DNA of 64,000 nucleotides from Roseobacter sp. HKCCD6576-2 (GTDB taxonomy: Bacteria; Pseudomonadota; Alphaproteobacteria; Rhodobacterales; Rhodobacteraceae): NCBI RefSeq assembly GCF_013179285.1, contig NZ_WVNW01000005.1, positions 1-64,000 on the forward strand, written 5' to 3'. Positions 15,717 to 26,660 of the stretch are shown piece by piece (positions within the stretch are counted from its first letter, which is position 1; each line of letters opens with the position of its first letter). The position numbers and the translations under genes were made by a program. The notes beneath the pieces are model-generated. The model saw only the letters and a list, made by a program, of their open reading frames with translations, had not been told where the DNA came from and made no database searches.

Positions 15717-16147
15717 GTGCCGCGCCGTTCGGTTTCGAGTTCACGAATCCGAACTTCAAAATCGATCCGTTCTTGGGAGTGATTGCTGTTTTCTGGCGTC
15801 CGGCTGTTCCAGTTGTTCAGCTGATTGGCCAATCGCTGATCAGACAGCGATTGCACGCGATCCACGCGCCGCTCTTTCCATGCGTCATTGCGATTGTCGA
15901 CCTCCATCGCCAGCGCCATATCCATGACGGATTGACCGAAATACTGCGACTCAAACACCACATCCGAATCCGAGAGCACCTCGGCGGTTTCAGCGGACAA
16001 ATCCTCCAGACCCGGCGACACAACGGCAAACACACCAAGCGATAGCGCCATGGTGGCCGCAGTCAAAACGACCCAATCTGTGACAACCGCCCCGCTCTCA
16101 CTCGACAGAAACGCTCTCGTCATTGGTTCCCAGTTAATCCGGCTCAT
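15713..16147 (-). CDS. Flp/TadE-like pilin-type protein (144 aa)
   Basis: The N-terminal part reads SSESGAVVTDWVVLTAATMALSLGVFAVV (about residues 12-40), the E-x-GA-x(3)-DWVVLTAA pattern of Flp-type pilins and small pilus proteins in Rhodobacterales. Here a further 100-residue polar, helix-rich domain follows (Asn/Arg/Glu-rich), so it is longer than a classic Flp pilin (about 60 aa). The start was placed at ATG 16147 (MSRINWEPM); ATG 16123 is an alternative, and in-frame codons further upstream lack support. It is divergent from dnaG and may belong functionally with the TadE/TadG genes at 7.7-10.6 kb. Confidence 0.65.
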   Translation of the reverse strand: MSRINWEPMTRAFLSSESGAVVTDWVVLTAATMALSLGVFAVVSPGLEDLSAETAEVLSDSDVVFESQYFGQSVMDMALAMEVDNRNDAWKERRVDRVQSLSDQRLANQLNNWNSRTPENSNHSQERIDFEVRIRELETERRGT

Positions 16148-16332
16148 CCTCACAACCTTATTGGCCTTAACGGCATCACATCCCAAAACCTCACCAGAGG
16201 ATTTATGGTTAACACCGGCTTTAGAAGCCAATTGAGGCCATTCTATGCTGAAAAACTGAATGATTTGGCACGTTTCGAGCATTTCGCTGGGTGTTCTGGA
16301 CTTCGTCTTGCCTCGACCCAATACTAAGGCGC

Positions 16333-18255
16333 ATGAGTCTGCCCCCCGGTTTCCTCGATGAGCTTCGCACGCGTACGTCCCTGAGCCAGGTCGTGGGGCG
16401 CAAGGTCATCTGGGACACCCGTAAGTCGAACCAGGCCAAGGGAGACATGTGGGCGCCTTGCCCGTTCCATCAGGAGAAGACCGCCAGCTTCCACGTCGAT
16501 GACCGCAAGGGGTTCTATTACTGCTTCGGCTGCCACGCGAAAGGCGACGCAATCGGCTTTGTCCGCGAGACCGAGAATGTGGGGTTTATGGAGGCTGTGG
16601 AGATCCTCGCCCGCGAGGCTGGCATGCCGATGCCCGAACGCGACCCACGCGCTCAAGAGAAGGCCGACCACCGGACAGAACTGGCCCAGGTGACCGAAGC
16701 CGCTCTTGGTTGGTTCCGCCTGCAGTTGAAGACCGCGGCGGGCGGCGACGCGCGCGATTACTTGGCGCGGCGAGGCTTGGATGAGGCCGCGCTCGACCAA
16801 TTCGAGATCGGCTATGCGCCCGGCGCTCAAAACGCTGCCTTCCAGGCGATGACCGACAAAGGAATCGGGGCGGAGAAGGTGGTTGCCGCCGATATCGCGC
16901 GTCAGCCCGACGATGGCCGCGCGCCTTATGATGCGTTCCGCGACCGGATCATCTTTCCGATCCGTGATGCGCGCGGGCGCTGCATCGGGTTTGGCGGGCG
17001 GGCAATGGCCGCCGACGCGCAAGCGAAATATCTCAATAGCCGCGAGACAGATCTCTTCGACAAGGGCCGCGCACTCTACAATCATGGGCCCGCGCGGGAG
17101 GCTGCTGGCAAAGGCCAACCGCTGATTGTGGCCGAAGGCTATATGGATGTGATCGCCTTGGTCCGGGCGGGTTTTGAAGCAACCGTTGCGCCGCTTGGCA
17201 CCGCGATCACCGAGGATCAGCTTCGGCTGCTTTGGCGCATGGCCGACGAACCGGTGATCGCACTGGATGGCGATACGGCAGGTTTGCGCGCCGCGATGCG
17301 CCTGATCGACTTGGCGATGCCGATGCTAGAGGCCGGCAAATCGCTACGGTTTGCGCTGATGCCCGAGGGGCAAGACCCTGACGATCTGCTCCGCGCCAAA
17401 GGCCCGCAAGCGATGCGCGATTTGATCGAGGGCGCGCAGCCGATGGTGCAACTGCTCTGGCGCCGCGAGACCGACGGCAAAAGCTTCGACAGCCCCGAGC
17501 GTCGCGCTGCCCTCGACAAAACGCTGCGCCAAGCGATCAGCAAGATCCAAGACCCGTCGCTAAAGCGGCACTATGGCGAGGCGATCAATGATCTGCGCTG
17601 GCAGCTTTTTAAAGGCAATCGCAAACCGGCCAACCGGGGCGGCTTCAAACCAAAAGCTGAGGCCGCGCCTGCGGCCAGCACCCGGGCCTCGGCGCTGGCT
17701 GCGGGGTCACTCTCGGATGCCGATCTGCGGGCCGCATTGATCCTCGCAACGCTTTGCCAATACCCCAGCCTGATCGATCAATTCGAACCCGATCTCGACC
17801 GGCTCGCGCCAAGCCATCCCGATCAAGCCCGCCTCGCCGCGCACCTGCTTCACAGCACAGCACGGGATGCAGTGGTGCTTTTGGCCGAGTTAGATGATGC
17901 AAATTTGCGACAAACCCTTGAAAACCTGCGCGCGCTCGGCCATGTGCGCATCGCACCCTTCTTGCGTGCGGATGGCGACCCCGACAAAGCGGCGCTCTGC
18001 TTGGCGGAAGAATTTGCCAAACTCGCCGCCCGTCGGGGCATCGCCTATGAACTGTCCGAGGCGTTGGAAGACTTAGAAACGACCGAAGAAGATACCCACC
18101 TGTCCTGGCGCTTGAACCACGCCGTCCAGACCCGACATCGCGCCGATCACCCCACACCGCCAGAGACGGCGGATCAAGGCGAAGACCGGGCGGCCTTGTC
18201 CGCGCACCTGCGCAGCTTGATTGATGGACGCGCATGGGAGAAGAAAAAGGGCTAA
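16333..18255 (+). CDS. dnaG: DNA primase
   Basis: A 640-aa primase that makes RNA primers at the replication fork. The zinc finger (Cys43, His46, Cys64, Cys67 in CPFH...YCFGC) comes first. The RNA-polymerase domain has the EGYMDVIAL TOPRIM motif (about residues 276-284) and ALDGDTAG (about 310-317). A C-terminal helicase-binding region follows from about 450. The start ATG 16333 (MSLPPGF) has AAGG upstream; a further in-frame ATG 14 codons earlier looks untranslated. The order dnaG-rpoD is the classic macromolecular synthesis arrangement; rpsU is not adjacent. Confidence 0.95.
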   Translation: MSLPPGFLDELRTRTSLSQVVGRKVIWDTRKSNQAKGDMWAPCPFHQEKTASFHVDDRKGFYYCFGCHAKGDAIGFVRETENVGFMEAVEILAREAGMPMPERDPRAQEKADHRTELAQVTEAALGWFRLQLKTAAGGDARDYLARRGLDEAALDQFEIGYAPGAQNAAFQAMTDKGIGAEKVVAADIARQPDDGRAPYDAFRDRIIFPIRDARGRCIGFGGRAMAADAQAKYLNSRETDLFDKGRALYNHGPAREAAGKGQPLIVAEGYMDVIALVRAGFEATVAPLGTAITEDQLRLLWRMADEPVIALDGDTAGLRAAMRLIDLAMPMLEAGKSLRFALMPEGQDPDDLLRAKGPQAMRDLIEGAQPMVQLLWRRETDGKSFDSPERRAALDKTLRQAISKIQDPSLKRHYGEAINDLRWQLFKGNRKPANRGGFKPKAEAAPAASTRASALAAGSLSDADLRAALILATLCQYPSLIDQFEPDLDRLAPSHPDQARLAAHLLHSTARDAVVLLAELDDANLRQTLENLRALGHVRIAPFLRADGDPDKAALCLAEEFAKLAARRGIAYELSEALEDLETTEEDTHLSWRLNHAVQTRHRADHPTPPETADQGEDRAALSAHLRSLIDGRAWEKKKG

Positions 18256-18262
18256 CCCGGGT

Positions 18263-18316
18263 GTGCGAATCAGTGATTCGCGCTAAGACATGAGTTTACG
18301 GCGTGGGTGCGAATCA
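18263..18316. promoter_or_regulatory. GANTC cluster between dnaG and rpoD
   Basis: Three GANTC sites, the target of the alphaproteobacterial methyltransferase CcrM, lie in 48 nt: GAATC at 18267-18271, GATTC at 18275-18279 and GAATC at 18310-18314. The first two form the perfect palindrome GCGAATCA-g-TGATTCGC (18265-18281). The 10-mer GTGCGAATCA is directly repeated at 18263 and 18307, the second copy inside a GGGT/ACCC hairpin. Position just upstream of rpoD suggests a regulatory role; this is inference. Confidence 0.45.
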
Positions 18317-18341
18317 CCCCGTAGCGAAAGGATTATCGCGC

Positions 18342-20342
18342 ATGGCCAAAGACACCGACGATCGCAAACAAGACGGGGACGAGGCCGAGATCAGCCTCGA
18401 TATGAGCCAAACCGCCGTCAAAAAGATGATCGCGGAAGCGCGAACCAGGGGCTATATCACCTACGATCAGTTGAACACCGTTCTGCCGCCCGAGCAGGTC
18501 AGCTCCGAGCAGATCGAAGACGTGATGTCGATGCTTTCCGAAATGGGCATCAACATCATCGAAGATGACGAGGTGGAAGAGGACACCGAAGCCAAGCCGG
18601 CGACCGAAGTGGTCGAGGCCTCGACCTCCCGCGAAGTGGCCGTCGCCGCGACCGAAACCGAGAAACTCGACCGGACCGATGACCCGGTGCGCATGTATCT
18701 GCGCGAAATGGGCTCGGTGGAACTGCTCTCCCGCGAGGGCGAGATCGCCATCGCCAAACGCATCGAGGCCGGGCGCAACACGATGATCGCGGGGCTCTGC
18801 GAAAGCCCGCTGACCTTCCAGGCGATCACCATCTGGCGCGACGAACTTCTCGACGAAGATATTCTTCTGCGCGACGTGATCGATCTCGACGCCACATTCG
18901 GCCGGCAAATGGGCGAGGACGAAGACGGCGACGAACCGGTCGTTGCTGCCCCCGTCTCCAACGACAATGCCGCGTCGGCCAAGCCCGAAGGCGAGGCCAA
19001 GCAAGAGCTTGATGCCGACGGCAACCCGATCACCCAGGACGATGACGAGGATGATGAGGACGAACAGGCGAATATGAGCCTGGCGGCGATGGAAGCCGCG
19101 CTGAAACCGCGTGTCTTGGAAACCCTCGACCTGATCGCGCGCGACTATGTCAAACTCTCCGAGATGCAGGATTTGCGGATCTCTGCGACCTTGAATGAAG
19201 ATTCCAGCTTCTCCGCTAAGGAAGAGAAAGCTTATCAAAAGCTACGCTCGGAAATCGTGGAGTTGGTCAACGAGCTGCATCTCCACAACAACCGGATCGA
19301 AGCGCTGATCGACCAGCTTTACGGCATCAACCGCCGGATCATGTCGATCGATAGCGGCATGGTGAAACTGGCCGACCAAGCTCGGATCAACCGTCGCGAA
19401 TTCATCGAAGCTTATCGCGGCTATGAGCTGGACCCGACTTGGGTCGACCGGATGGCCGAGAATACCGGTCGGGGTTGGCAAGCATTGATGGAGCGCTCCC
19501 GGCCCAAGGTTGAAGAGCTGCGTGCCGATATGGCGCAAGTCGGTACCTATGTCGGCCTCGACATCAACGAATTCCGCCGGATCGTGAACCAGGTCCAGAA
19601 GGGGGAGAAAGAAGCGCGCCAGGCTAAGAAAGAGATGGTCGAGGCGAACCTGCGTCTCGTGATCTCAATCGCCAAGAAATACACCAACCGCGGCCTGCAA
19701 TTCCTTGACCTGATCCAGGAAGGGAATATCGGCCTGATGAAGGCAGTCGATAAGTTCGAATATCGCCGCGGCTACAAATTCTCCACCTATGCGACCTGGT
19801 GGATCCGCCAAGCGATCACCCGCTCCATCGCGGATCAGGCCCGGACGATCCGGATTCCGGTGCATATGATCGAAACGATCAACAAACTGGTCCGCACCGG
19901 GCGCCAAATGCTGCACGAGATTGGCCGCGAGCCGACGCCGGAAGAACTGGCCGAGAAGCTCCAGATGCCGCTGGAGAAGGTGCGCAAGGTGATGAAAATC
20001 GCCAAGGAGCCGATCTCGCTGGAGACGCCGATTGGCGACGAAGAGGATTCGCAGCTCGGCGATTTCATCGAGGATAAGAACGCCGTCCTACCGCTCGATT
20101 CCGCGATCCAGGAGAACCTGAAAGAAACCACGACTCGGGTTTTGGCATCTTTGACCCCACGTGAAGAGCGTGTCCTGCGGATGCGGTTTGGGATCGGGAT
20201 GAACACCGACCATACGCTTGAAGAGGTCGGCCAACAGTTCAGCGTGACTCGGGAGCGGATTCGGCAGATTGAGGCGAAGGCGCTACGGAAGCTGAAGCAT
20301 CCGAGCCGTAGTCGGAAGTTAAGGTCTTTCTTGGATCAGTGA
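18342..20342 (+). CDS. rpoD: RNA polymerase primary sigma factor RpoD (sigma-70)
   Basis: A 666-aa housekeeping sigma factor. Region 1.1 is at the N-terminus (from about residue 20). Region 1.2 contains [21 protein letters not shown] (about 112-132), and an acidic non-conserved insert lies around 185-245. Region 2.3-2.4 has [17 protein letters not shown] (about 483-499), region 3 follows, and region 4.2 has [18 protein letters not shown] near the C-terminus. The start ATG 18342 (MAKDTDDRK) has AAAGGAT upstream. It is preceded by dnaG at 86 nt, with a GANTC cluster between. The stop lies 32 nt from the stop of a convergent orphan gene. Confidence 0.97.
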   Translation: MAKDTDDRKQDGDEAEISLDMSQTAVKKMIAEARTRGYITYDQLNTVLPPEQVSSEQIEDVMSMLSEMGINIIEDDEVEEDTEAKPATEVVEASTSREVAVAATETEKLDRTDDPVRMYLREMGSVELLSREGEIAIAKRIEAGRNTMIAGLCESPLTFQAITIWRDELLDEDILLRDVIDLDATFGRQMGEDEDGDEPVVAAPVSNDNAASAKPEGEAKQELDADGNPITQDDDEDDEDEQANMSLAAMEAALKPRVLETLDLIARDYVKLSEMQDLRISATLNEDSSFSAKEEKAYQKLRSEIVELVNELHLHNNRIEALIDQLYGINRRIMSIDSGMVKLADQARINRREFIEAYRGYELDPTWVDRMAENTGRGWQALMERSRPKVEELRADMAQVGTYVGLDINEFRRIVNQVQKGEKEARQAKKEMVEANLRLVISIAKKYTNRGLQFLDLIQEGNIGLMKAVDKFEYRRGYKFSTYATWWIRQAITRSIADQARTIRIPVHMIETINKLVRTGRQMLHEIGREPTPEELAEKLQMPLEKVRKVMKIAKEPISLETPIGDEEDSQLGDFIEDKNAVLPLDSAIQENLKETTTRVLASLTPREERVLRMRFGIGMNTDHTLEEVGQQFSVTRERIRQIEAKALRKLKHPSRSRKLRSFLDQ

Positions 20343-20374
20343 GAAAGAGCACCGTTCGTACACCTCTTCTGACC

Positions 20375-20830
20375 CTAGCCTTGTTCGACATAGTCAATGC
20401 AATTCTCGACCATATCTTTGAACTCCGAGATCAGGTCTGCGATGCCACCAGTGGCAGCAGAAATCGAACCTAGTAGTGAGTTGATCTGAGCCAATAGGTA
20501 GCGGAGCGCATCGACTATTCCGTCGCGAAAACGACGCCCCAAACTGAACAGCGCAGCAAGTTTTGCTTGGAGACTATTCCCTGTCAGACCGACGCGTGCA
20601 AAAACTTCTGGTGGCGTATCTTGAACGGCCGCTCGCACTCTATCGAAATGTGGCAGAGTTTCAGTTTCATAGGCCAATCTCAGTCGGTCGCGCATGTCGT
20701 CAATGAATAGTATCCGGTAGCCATAGGGCGCGTCATCAAACAAGAGGGTTTGCAGAAAACCACTCAGTTGATCGAGAAATGACGACAATTGCAGATTAGG
20801 GTCATCGCTCTCTTCAAACATAAAGGGCAT
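20375..20830 (-). CDS. hypothetical protein (151 aa), AT-richer than neighbours
   Basis: Product not recognised. The acidic N-terminus (MPFMFEESDDPNLQL) is followed by amphipathic helices and a hydrophobic/amphipathic C-terminal stretch (about residues 95-150, containing ALRYLLAQINSLLGSISAATGGIADLI) that might pack as a coiled coil or touch a membrane. The start ATG 20830 has GGGAGA 7 nt upstream; in-frame sequence further upstream enters the GC-rich intergenic repeat and is not credible. Codon use (AGA, ATA, AAT, TTT) differs from the flanking rpoD and YigZ-like genes, suggesting transfer. It is convergent with rpoD. Confidence 0.55.
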   Translation of the reverse strand: MPFMFEESDDPNLQLSSFLDQLSGFLQTLLFDDAPYGYRILFIDDMRDRLRLAYETETLPHFDRVRAAVQDTPPEVFARVGLTGNSLQAKLAALFSLGRRFRDGIVDALRYLLAQINSLLGSISAATGGIADLISEFKDMVENCIDYVEQG

Positions 20831-20994
20831 GCCAATTCTCCCATGTTTTATAATTTGGGATGGTAGCATGATTGAGAGTAGACCTGGGAGAAATCTGTGA
20901 ACCCACCGATCACTCACAGTGTATCTTATGATCTTCAATCTGCGCGCCTGACCGTCAGCCACTCTGGCCAGCCCGGCATCAAGGCCGCCGGGCG

Positions 20995-21024
20995 AGCGCC
21001 TGCCCGTCCCGGCGGGCTGGCGCT
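20995..21024. repeat. GC-rich intergenic hairpin repeat (copy 2)
   Basis: AGCGCC (20995-21000) pairs with GGCGCT (21019-21024), and GCCCG (21002-21006) with CGGGC (21013-21017), with one T/T mismatch between the two stems. It has the same nested plan as the element at 817-846. Both lie next to AT-richer orphan genes. The surrounding 20850-21169 gap holds no gene. A following GC-rich stretch (21040-21150) also has small palindromes such as GGGCAGGCCCGGGCCC. Confidence 0.6.
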
Positions 21025-21169
21025 TTGGCGGCGGGACGCTCCGTTTAGCCCGAGCAATGGCTTGGCTTCTATTAACCGCCCCGATCCACCGTGTTTGCGC
21101 CAACCCACGGGCAGGCCCGGGCCCGGCTCCGCTCTTTCCGGTGATGGCGAACCACGCTATCCCGGTTCA

Positions 21170-21535
21170 ATGACCCTCACCACTTTTGACAACATCCTCA
21201 CCGACCGCGGCTCCAAATACGCGGTTTCAGGCGCACCGGCGGCCTCGAAAGCCGACGCACTCGCGACCGTCAAAGCCCTCAAGCGCAATAAGAAATTCGC
21301 TAAAGCCACCCATAACACCTGGGCGCTCCTCACCTCCGACGGCCCGATCAAGAACGATGACGGAGAGGCCGGCGCGGGCATGGTCATCTTGCGGATGCTG
21401 AAGCGCGAGGACCTCCAGAACCACGTTGTCATCGTCAGCCGCTGGTTCGGCGGCACGCATCTGGGCGGCGACAGGTTCCGCCGGGTGCAGGATTGCGTTA
21501 GGTATTACATCGACCAGATGAACCAGACGGGGTAG
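21170..21535 (+). CDS. YigZ/IMPACT-family (UPF0029) protein
   Basis: A 121-aa protein matching the N-terminal UPF0029 (Impact_N) domain: THNTWALL (about residues 44-51), DDGEAGAGM (about 59-67) and VVIVSRWFGGTHLGGDRF (about 84-101), the hallmark YFGG-x(2)-LG segment. Bacterial YigZ proteins are about 200 aa with a second ferredoxin-like domain; that domain is missing here, as in the short form I recall from this order. The start was put at ATG 21170; no good ribosome site is seen, and the open frame upstream passes through an intergenic repeat. The HlyU-like gene follows after 4 nt. Confidence 0.8.
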   Translation: MTLTTFDNILTDRGSKYAVSGAPAASKADALATVKALKRNKKFAKATHNTWALLTSDGPIKNDDGEAGAGMVILRMLKREDLQNHVVIVSRWFGGTHLGGDRFRRVQDCVRYYIDQMNQTG

Positions 21536-21539
21536 TGCG

Positions 21540-21809
21540 ATGTCGCTCTTATCGAAACTCTTCGGCGGCGGGGCCAAGCCTCAAGAGGACCCCGAAGTCT
21601 ATAAAGACTTCCGCATCTTCCCGGAGCCACAATCAGGGCCAGGTGGCTATCGCCTCGCCGCGCGGATCGAGAAGGAGATCGACGGCGAGGTGAAGGTGCA
21701 TCATCTGCTGCGCGCCGATACGATCCAGAGCGCCGAGGAGGCGGAGGCCTTCTCCATCCGCAAAGCGAAACAGGTGATCGACGAGCAGGGCGACGGGATT
21801 TTCGGGTAG
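21540..21809 (+). CDS. HlyU-family protein
   Basis: An 89-aa protein of the HlyU family: the N-terminal MSLLSKLFGG is followed by YKDFRIFPEPQSGPGGYRLAARIEKEIDGEVKVHHLLRAD. The domain was named for the Vibrio activator HlyU, but this short Rhodobacterales type lacks a clear helix-turn-helix, so a regulatory function should not be assumed. It begins 4 nt after the YigZ-like stop, so the two are likely co-transcribed, and it is convergent with radC. Confidence 0.75.
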   Translation: MSLLSKLFGGGAKPQEDPEVYKDFRIFPEPQSGPGGYRLAARIEKEIDGEVKVHHLLRADTIQSAEEAEAFSIRKAKQVIDEQGDGIFG

Positions 21810-21851
21810 CGTCGCCGCGCGCGCGACCGCCGGCGAAGCGTGCCTAAAACG

Positions 21852-22730
21852 CTAAAACAGCCCCTCCGCCCGAAACGACACCTCGGCCTCCTTGCCGATG
21901 ATCACGTGATCATGCACCGCCACGCCGATCGTGTCACAGGCCTCCACGATCCGGCGGGTTACATCGATGTCTTGCGGGCTCGGCGTCGGGTCGCCCGACG
22001 GATGATTATGCACCAGAATGATTGAGGACGCGTTCAGCTCCAGCGCCCGTTTCGCCACTTCGCGGGGATAGACTGGCACGTGATCAACCGTGCCTTTCGC
22101 CTGCTCCTCATCAGCGATCAGCACGTTTTTGCGGTCTAGAAATAGCACCCGGAACTGTTCTGTTTCGCGATGCGCCATCGCCGTGCGGCAATAGGTGATC
22201 AAATCGTCCCAGGACGAGACCACCTCGCGATGCATGACTTTGGCCAACGCCATTCGATGGGCAAACGCCTCGACAATGCGCAGTTGTAGATAGACCTTTG
22301 CCGTCGCACCTTCGACCTGCAACAGCCGGTGTTCAGACGCTGCGACCACCCCGTTCAAATCACCAAATGCCGCCAGGAGTCTTTTGGCCAGCGGTTTCAG
22401 GTCCATCCTCGGGATCGCGTTGAAAAGCAGCAGTTCCAGGATTTCATAGTCGGGCATCGGCTTATGCCCGCCTGACAAAAAACGCTCCCGAAGCCGCGCA
22501 CGATGGCCCCAATAATGCGGGCGCTTCGTGCCATCTTTGCCGGTGACCAGGCCGCCGCCCGCCGCCGCATCAGGCGAGAGCCGGTCCGTCTGGCGGAAGC
22601 TGCGGGTAAAGGCCGGTGTCAACACGGCATCTGCGGGCGGAATACGCGCCTCCAAATCATCCAGGCCCCGCATCGCTTCTTCGGAAAACCCGGGGACCTG
22701 CCCCTCCAAATCAGACGTCAGATCCGTCAT
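21852..22730 (-). CDS. radC: RadC family protein (JAB/MPN+ domain)
   Basis: A 292-aa RadC-type protein. An N-terminal extension (about 75 residues, low conservation) precedes a helix-hairpin-helix-like part (about 85-160). The MPN domain then carries the JAMM zinc motif HNHPSGDPTPSPQD (about residues 243-256), with an upstream Glu (TEQFRVLFLD). The family was once called a DNA repair protein, but RadC mutants were later reassigned and its true activity is unclear; a metalloprotease or nuclease-like role is possible. It is convergent with the HlyU-like gene. Confidence 0.88.
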   Translation of the reverse strand: MTDLTSDLEGQVPGFSEEAMRGLDDLEARIPPADAVLTPAFTRSFRQTDRLSPDAAAGGGLVTGKDGTKRPHYWGHRARLRERFLSGGHKPMPDYEILELLLFNAIPRMDLKPLAKRLLAAFGDLNGVVAASEHRLLQVEGATAKVYLQLRIVEAFAHRMALAKVMHREVVSSWDDLITYCRTAMAHRETEQFRVLFLDRKNVLIADEEQAKGTVDHVPVYPREVAKRALELNASSIILVHNHPSGDPTPSPQDIDVTRRIVEACDTIGVAVHDHVIIGKEAEVSFRAEGLF

Positions 22731-22864
22731 CGATATTCCTCTTAGCGCGACATAACCTGCGGTGATAACCGGTCCCTAGAAACCGATCCGCCGACGCTCC
22801 GAGAATTCAATCAATTTGGTTAATGCTTCCTTAGCAAGCACCCGCTTTCGAACAAAATACCAGG

Positions 22865-23857
22865 CTAGTTCTTCAGTCGGCCCAACATCTCTTCGGCTGC
22901 TGCATCCGGGCTCAGTTCACCCGCGGCCACCCGTGCGGCCATCTCAGCCATCGCGCGCTTCACGTCAGCGTCGCGGCTCAGCCGTGCCAGAAGACCGCTC
23001 CGCACCTCTTCTTCAAACCAATGCGCCGCTTGTGCCGCTCGGCGTTTTTCCCAATGGCCCTCCGCTCGGCGCCATGCTGCCAAGGTCTGCATCTCGTCCC
23101 AGGCTGCGTCCAACCCGTCATCCTCCCACGCCGAAACGGGAAGCGCCTTGGGAAACCCTTCAGGATCCTCCGCTCGTTTACGCATCAGCCGCAACGCACC
23201 GGCATAGTCCGCGCAGGTTCGCGTCGCCGCCGCTTTCAACTCGCCATCAGCCTTGTTGACCAAGATCAGGTCGGCAATCTCCATGATGCCGCGCTTGACC
23301 CCTTGCAACTCGTCGCCGCCCGCAGGCGCGAGAAGCAAGACGAAGAGATCGCACATCTCGGCAACCATGGTCTCGGATTGCCCGACCCCCACGGTTTCGA
23401 TCAGCACCACATCGAACCCCGCCGCCTCGCAGAGCGCCACCGCCTCGCGGGTCCGCCGCGAGACGCCGCCGAGATGGGACAAGGAGGGCGACGGGCGGAT
23501 AAACGCGCCTGGCTCGCGGCTGAGCCGCTCCATCCGTGTTTTGTCGCCCAGAATCGAGCCGCCAGAGCGTGTTGAGGACGGATCGACCGCCAAAACGGCC
23601 ACGCGGAGTCCCTGGCTCACCAACATCATCCCAAACGCTTCGATAAAGGTCGATTTCCCCACGCCCGGCGTCCCGGAGAGTCCAATGCGCAGGGCTTGCC
23701 GCCCATGACCGCGCAAAACCTCCAGCAAGGCCGCCGCTTCGGCGCGATGATCGGCCCGCGTGCTTTCCACCAAAGTCACCGCGCGCGCCAGAGCCCGGCG
23801 CTCACCCGCCAAAATCCGCGTTGCCAAATCTGTCTGAGCGGCCTGTTGTTCCGTCAT
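22865..23857 (-). CDS. meaB: methylmalonyl-CoA mutase-associated GTPase MeaB
   Basis: A 330-aa P-loop GTPase (ArgK/MeaB family) that guards and reloads adenosylcobalamin-dependent methylmalonyl-CoA mutase. Walker A is GTPGVGKST (residues 62-70). Further G-protein motifs are [10 protein letters not shown] and NKADGE (the NKxD box). A C-terminal dimerisation helix follows. The start ATG 23857 (MTEQQAAQ) has GGGGAAAG upstream; a further in-frame ATG lies 14 codons earlier. The mutase genes are not in the window, though in related genomes they may be elsewhere (propionate route, ethylmalonyl-CoA pathway). Confidence 0.92.
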   Translation of the reverse strand: MTEQQAAQTDLATRILAGERRALARAVTLVESTRADHRAEAAALLEVLRGHGRQALRIGLSGTPGVGKSTFIEAFGMMLVSQGLRVAVLAVDPSSTRSGGSILGDKTRMERLSREPGAFIRPSPSLSHLGGVSRRTREAVALCEAAGFDVVLIETVGVGQSETMVAEMCDLFVLLLAPAGGDELQGVKRGIMEIADLILVNKADGELKAAATRTCADYAGALRLMRKRAEDPEGFPKALPVSAWEDDGLDAAWDEMQTLAAWRRAEGHWEKRRAAQAAHWFEEEVRSGLLARLSRDADVKRAMAEMAARVAAGELSPDAAAEEMLGRLKN

Positions 23858-24188
23858 GTATGGGTCGTCTTTCCCCAGTATCCTGCCCGCGCGCCGCAAT
23901 TTGGGCGCGTCCCGTTACTTGCCCGCATCCCGCGCGTACTGTCCAGTGCCATGGCATGCGACAGCGAATTTGATGACCGGTTTGTCATGCGCCCTTATCT
24001 GGCGAGCCGTCTGGTGCTGATCTCCTTTGTTGTTCCGCGCTAGGCGCAGGAGCGGAGCAGTTTCTCTGTCCGCGCGCTCCCGTCTCGCCCGCCCGCGACC
24101 GAAACCACGCCGGGCGTCTTTCGGTTGACCTCGGCCGCGGCACAGTCCCTTTATGGGCCGGTGCGGATCATCAGACGACCATAGGCCG
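23858..24188. other. gap between meaB and hrpB, no supported gene
   Basis: This 331-nt divergent intergenic region probably contains the promoters of both genes. A GC hairpin with arms GCGCGCC and GGCGCG lies near 23888-23911. A 30-codon frame from ATG 23951 to TAG 24043 has no ribosome site and no recognisable product, so it is not called. Confidence 0.4.
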
Positions 24189-26600
<2,412 letters not shown>

Positions 26601-26660
26601 CCGCATCTCACCTGGGCCGACCCTTGCCCGTGGCAACGCGGCCCGCGGAGGGTTCCCGGT

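Noticed and set aside
23951-24043. 30-codon open frame between meaB and hrpB
   Set aside because: No ribosome site, no family resemblance, and its length is expected by chance.
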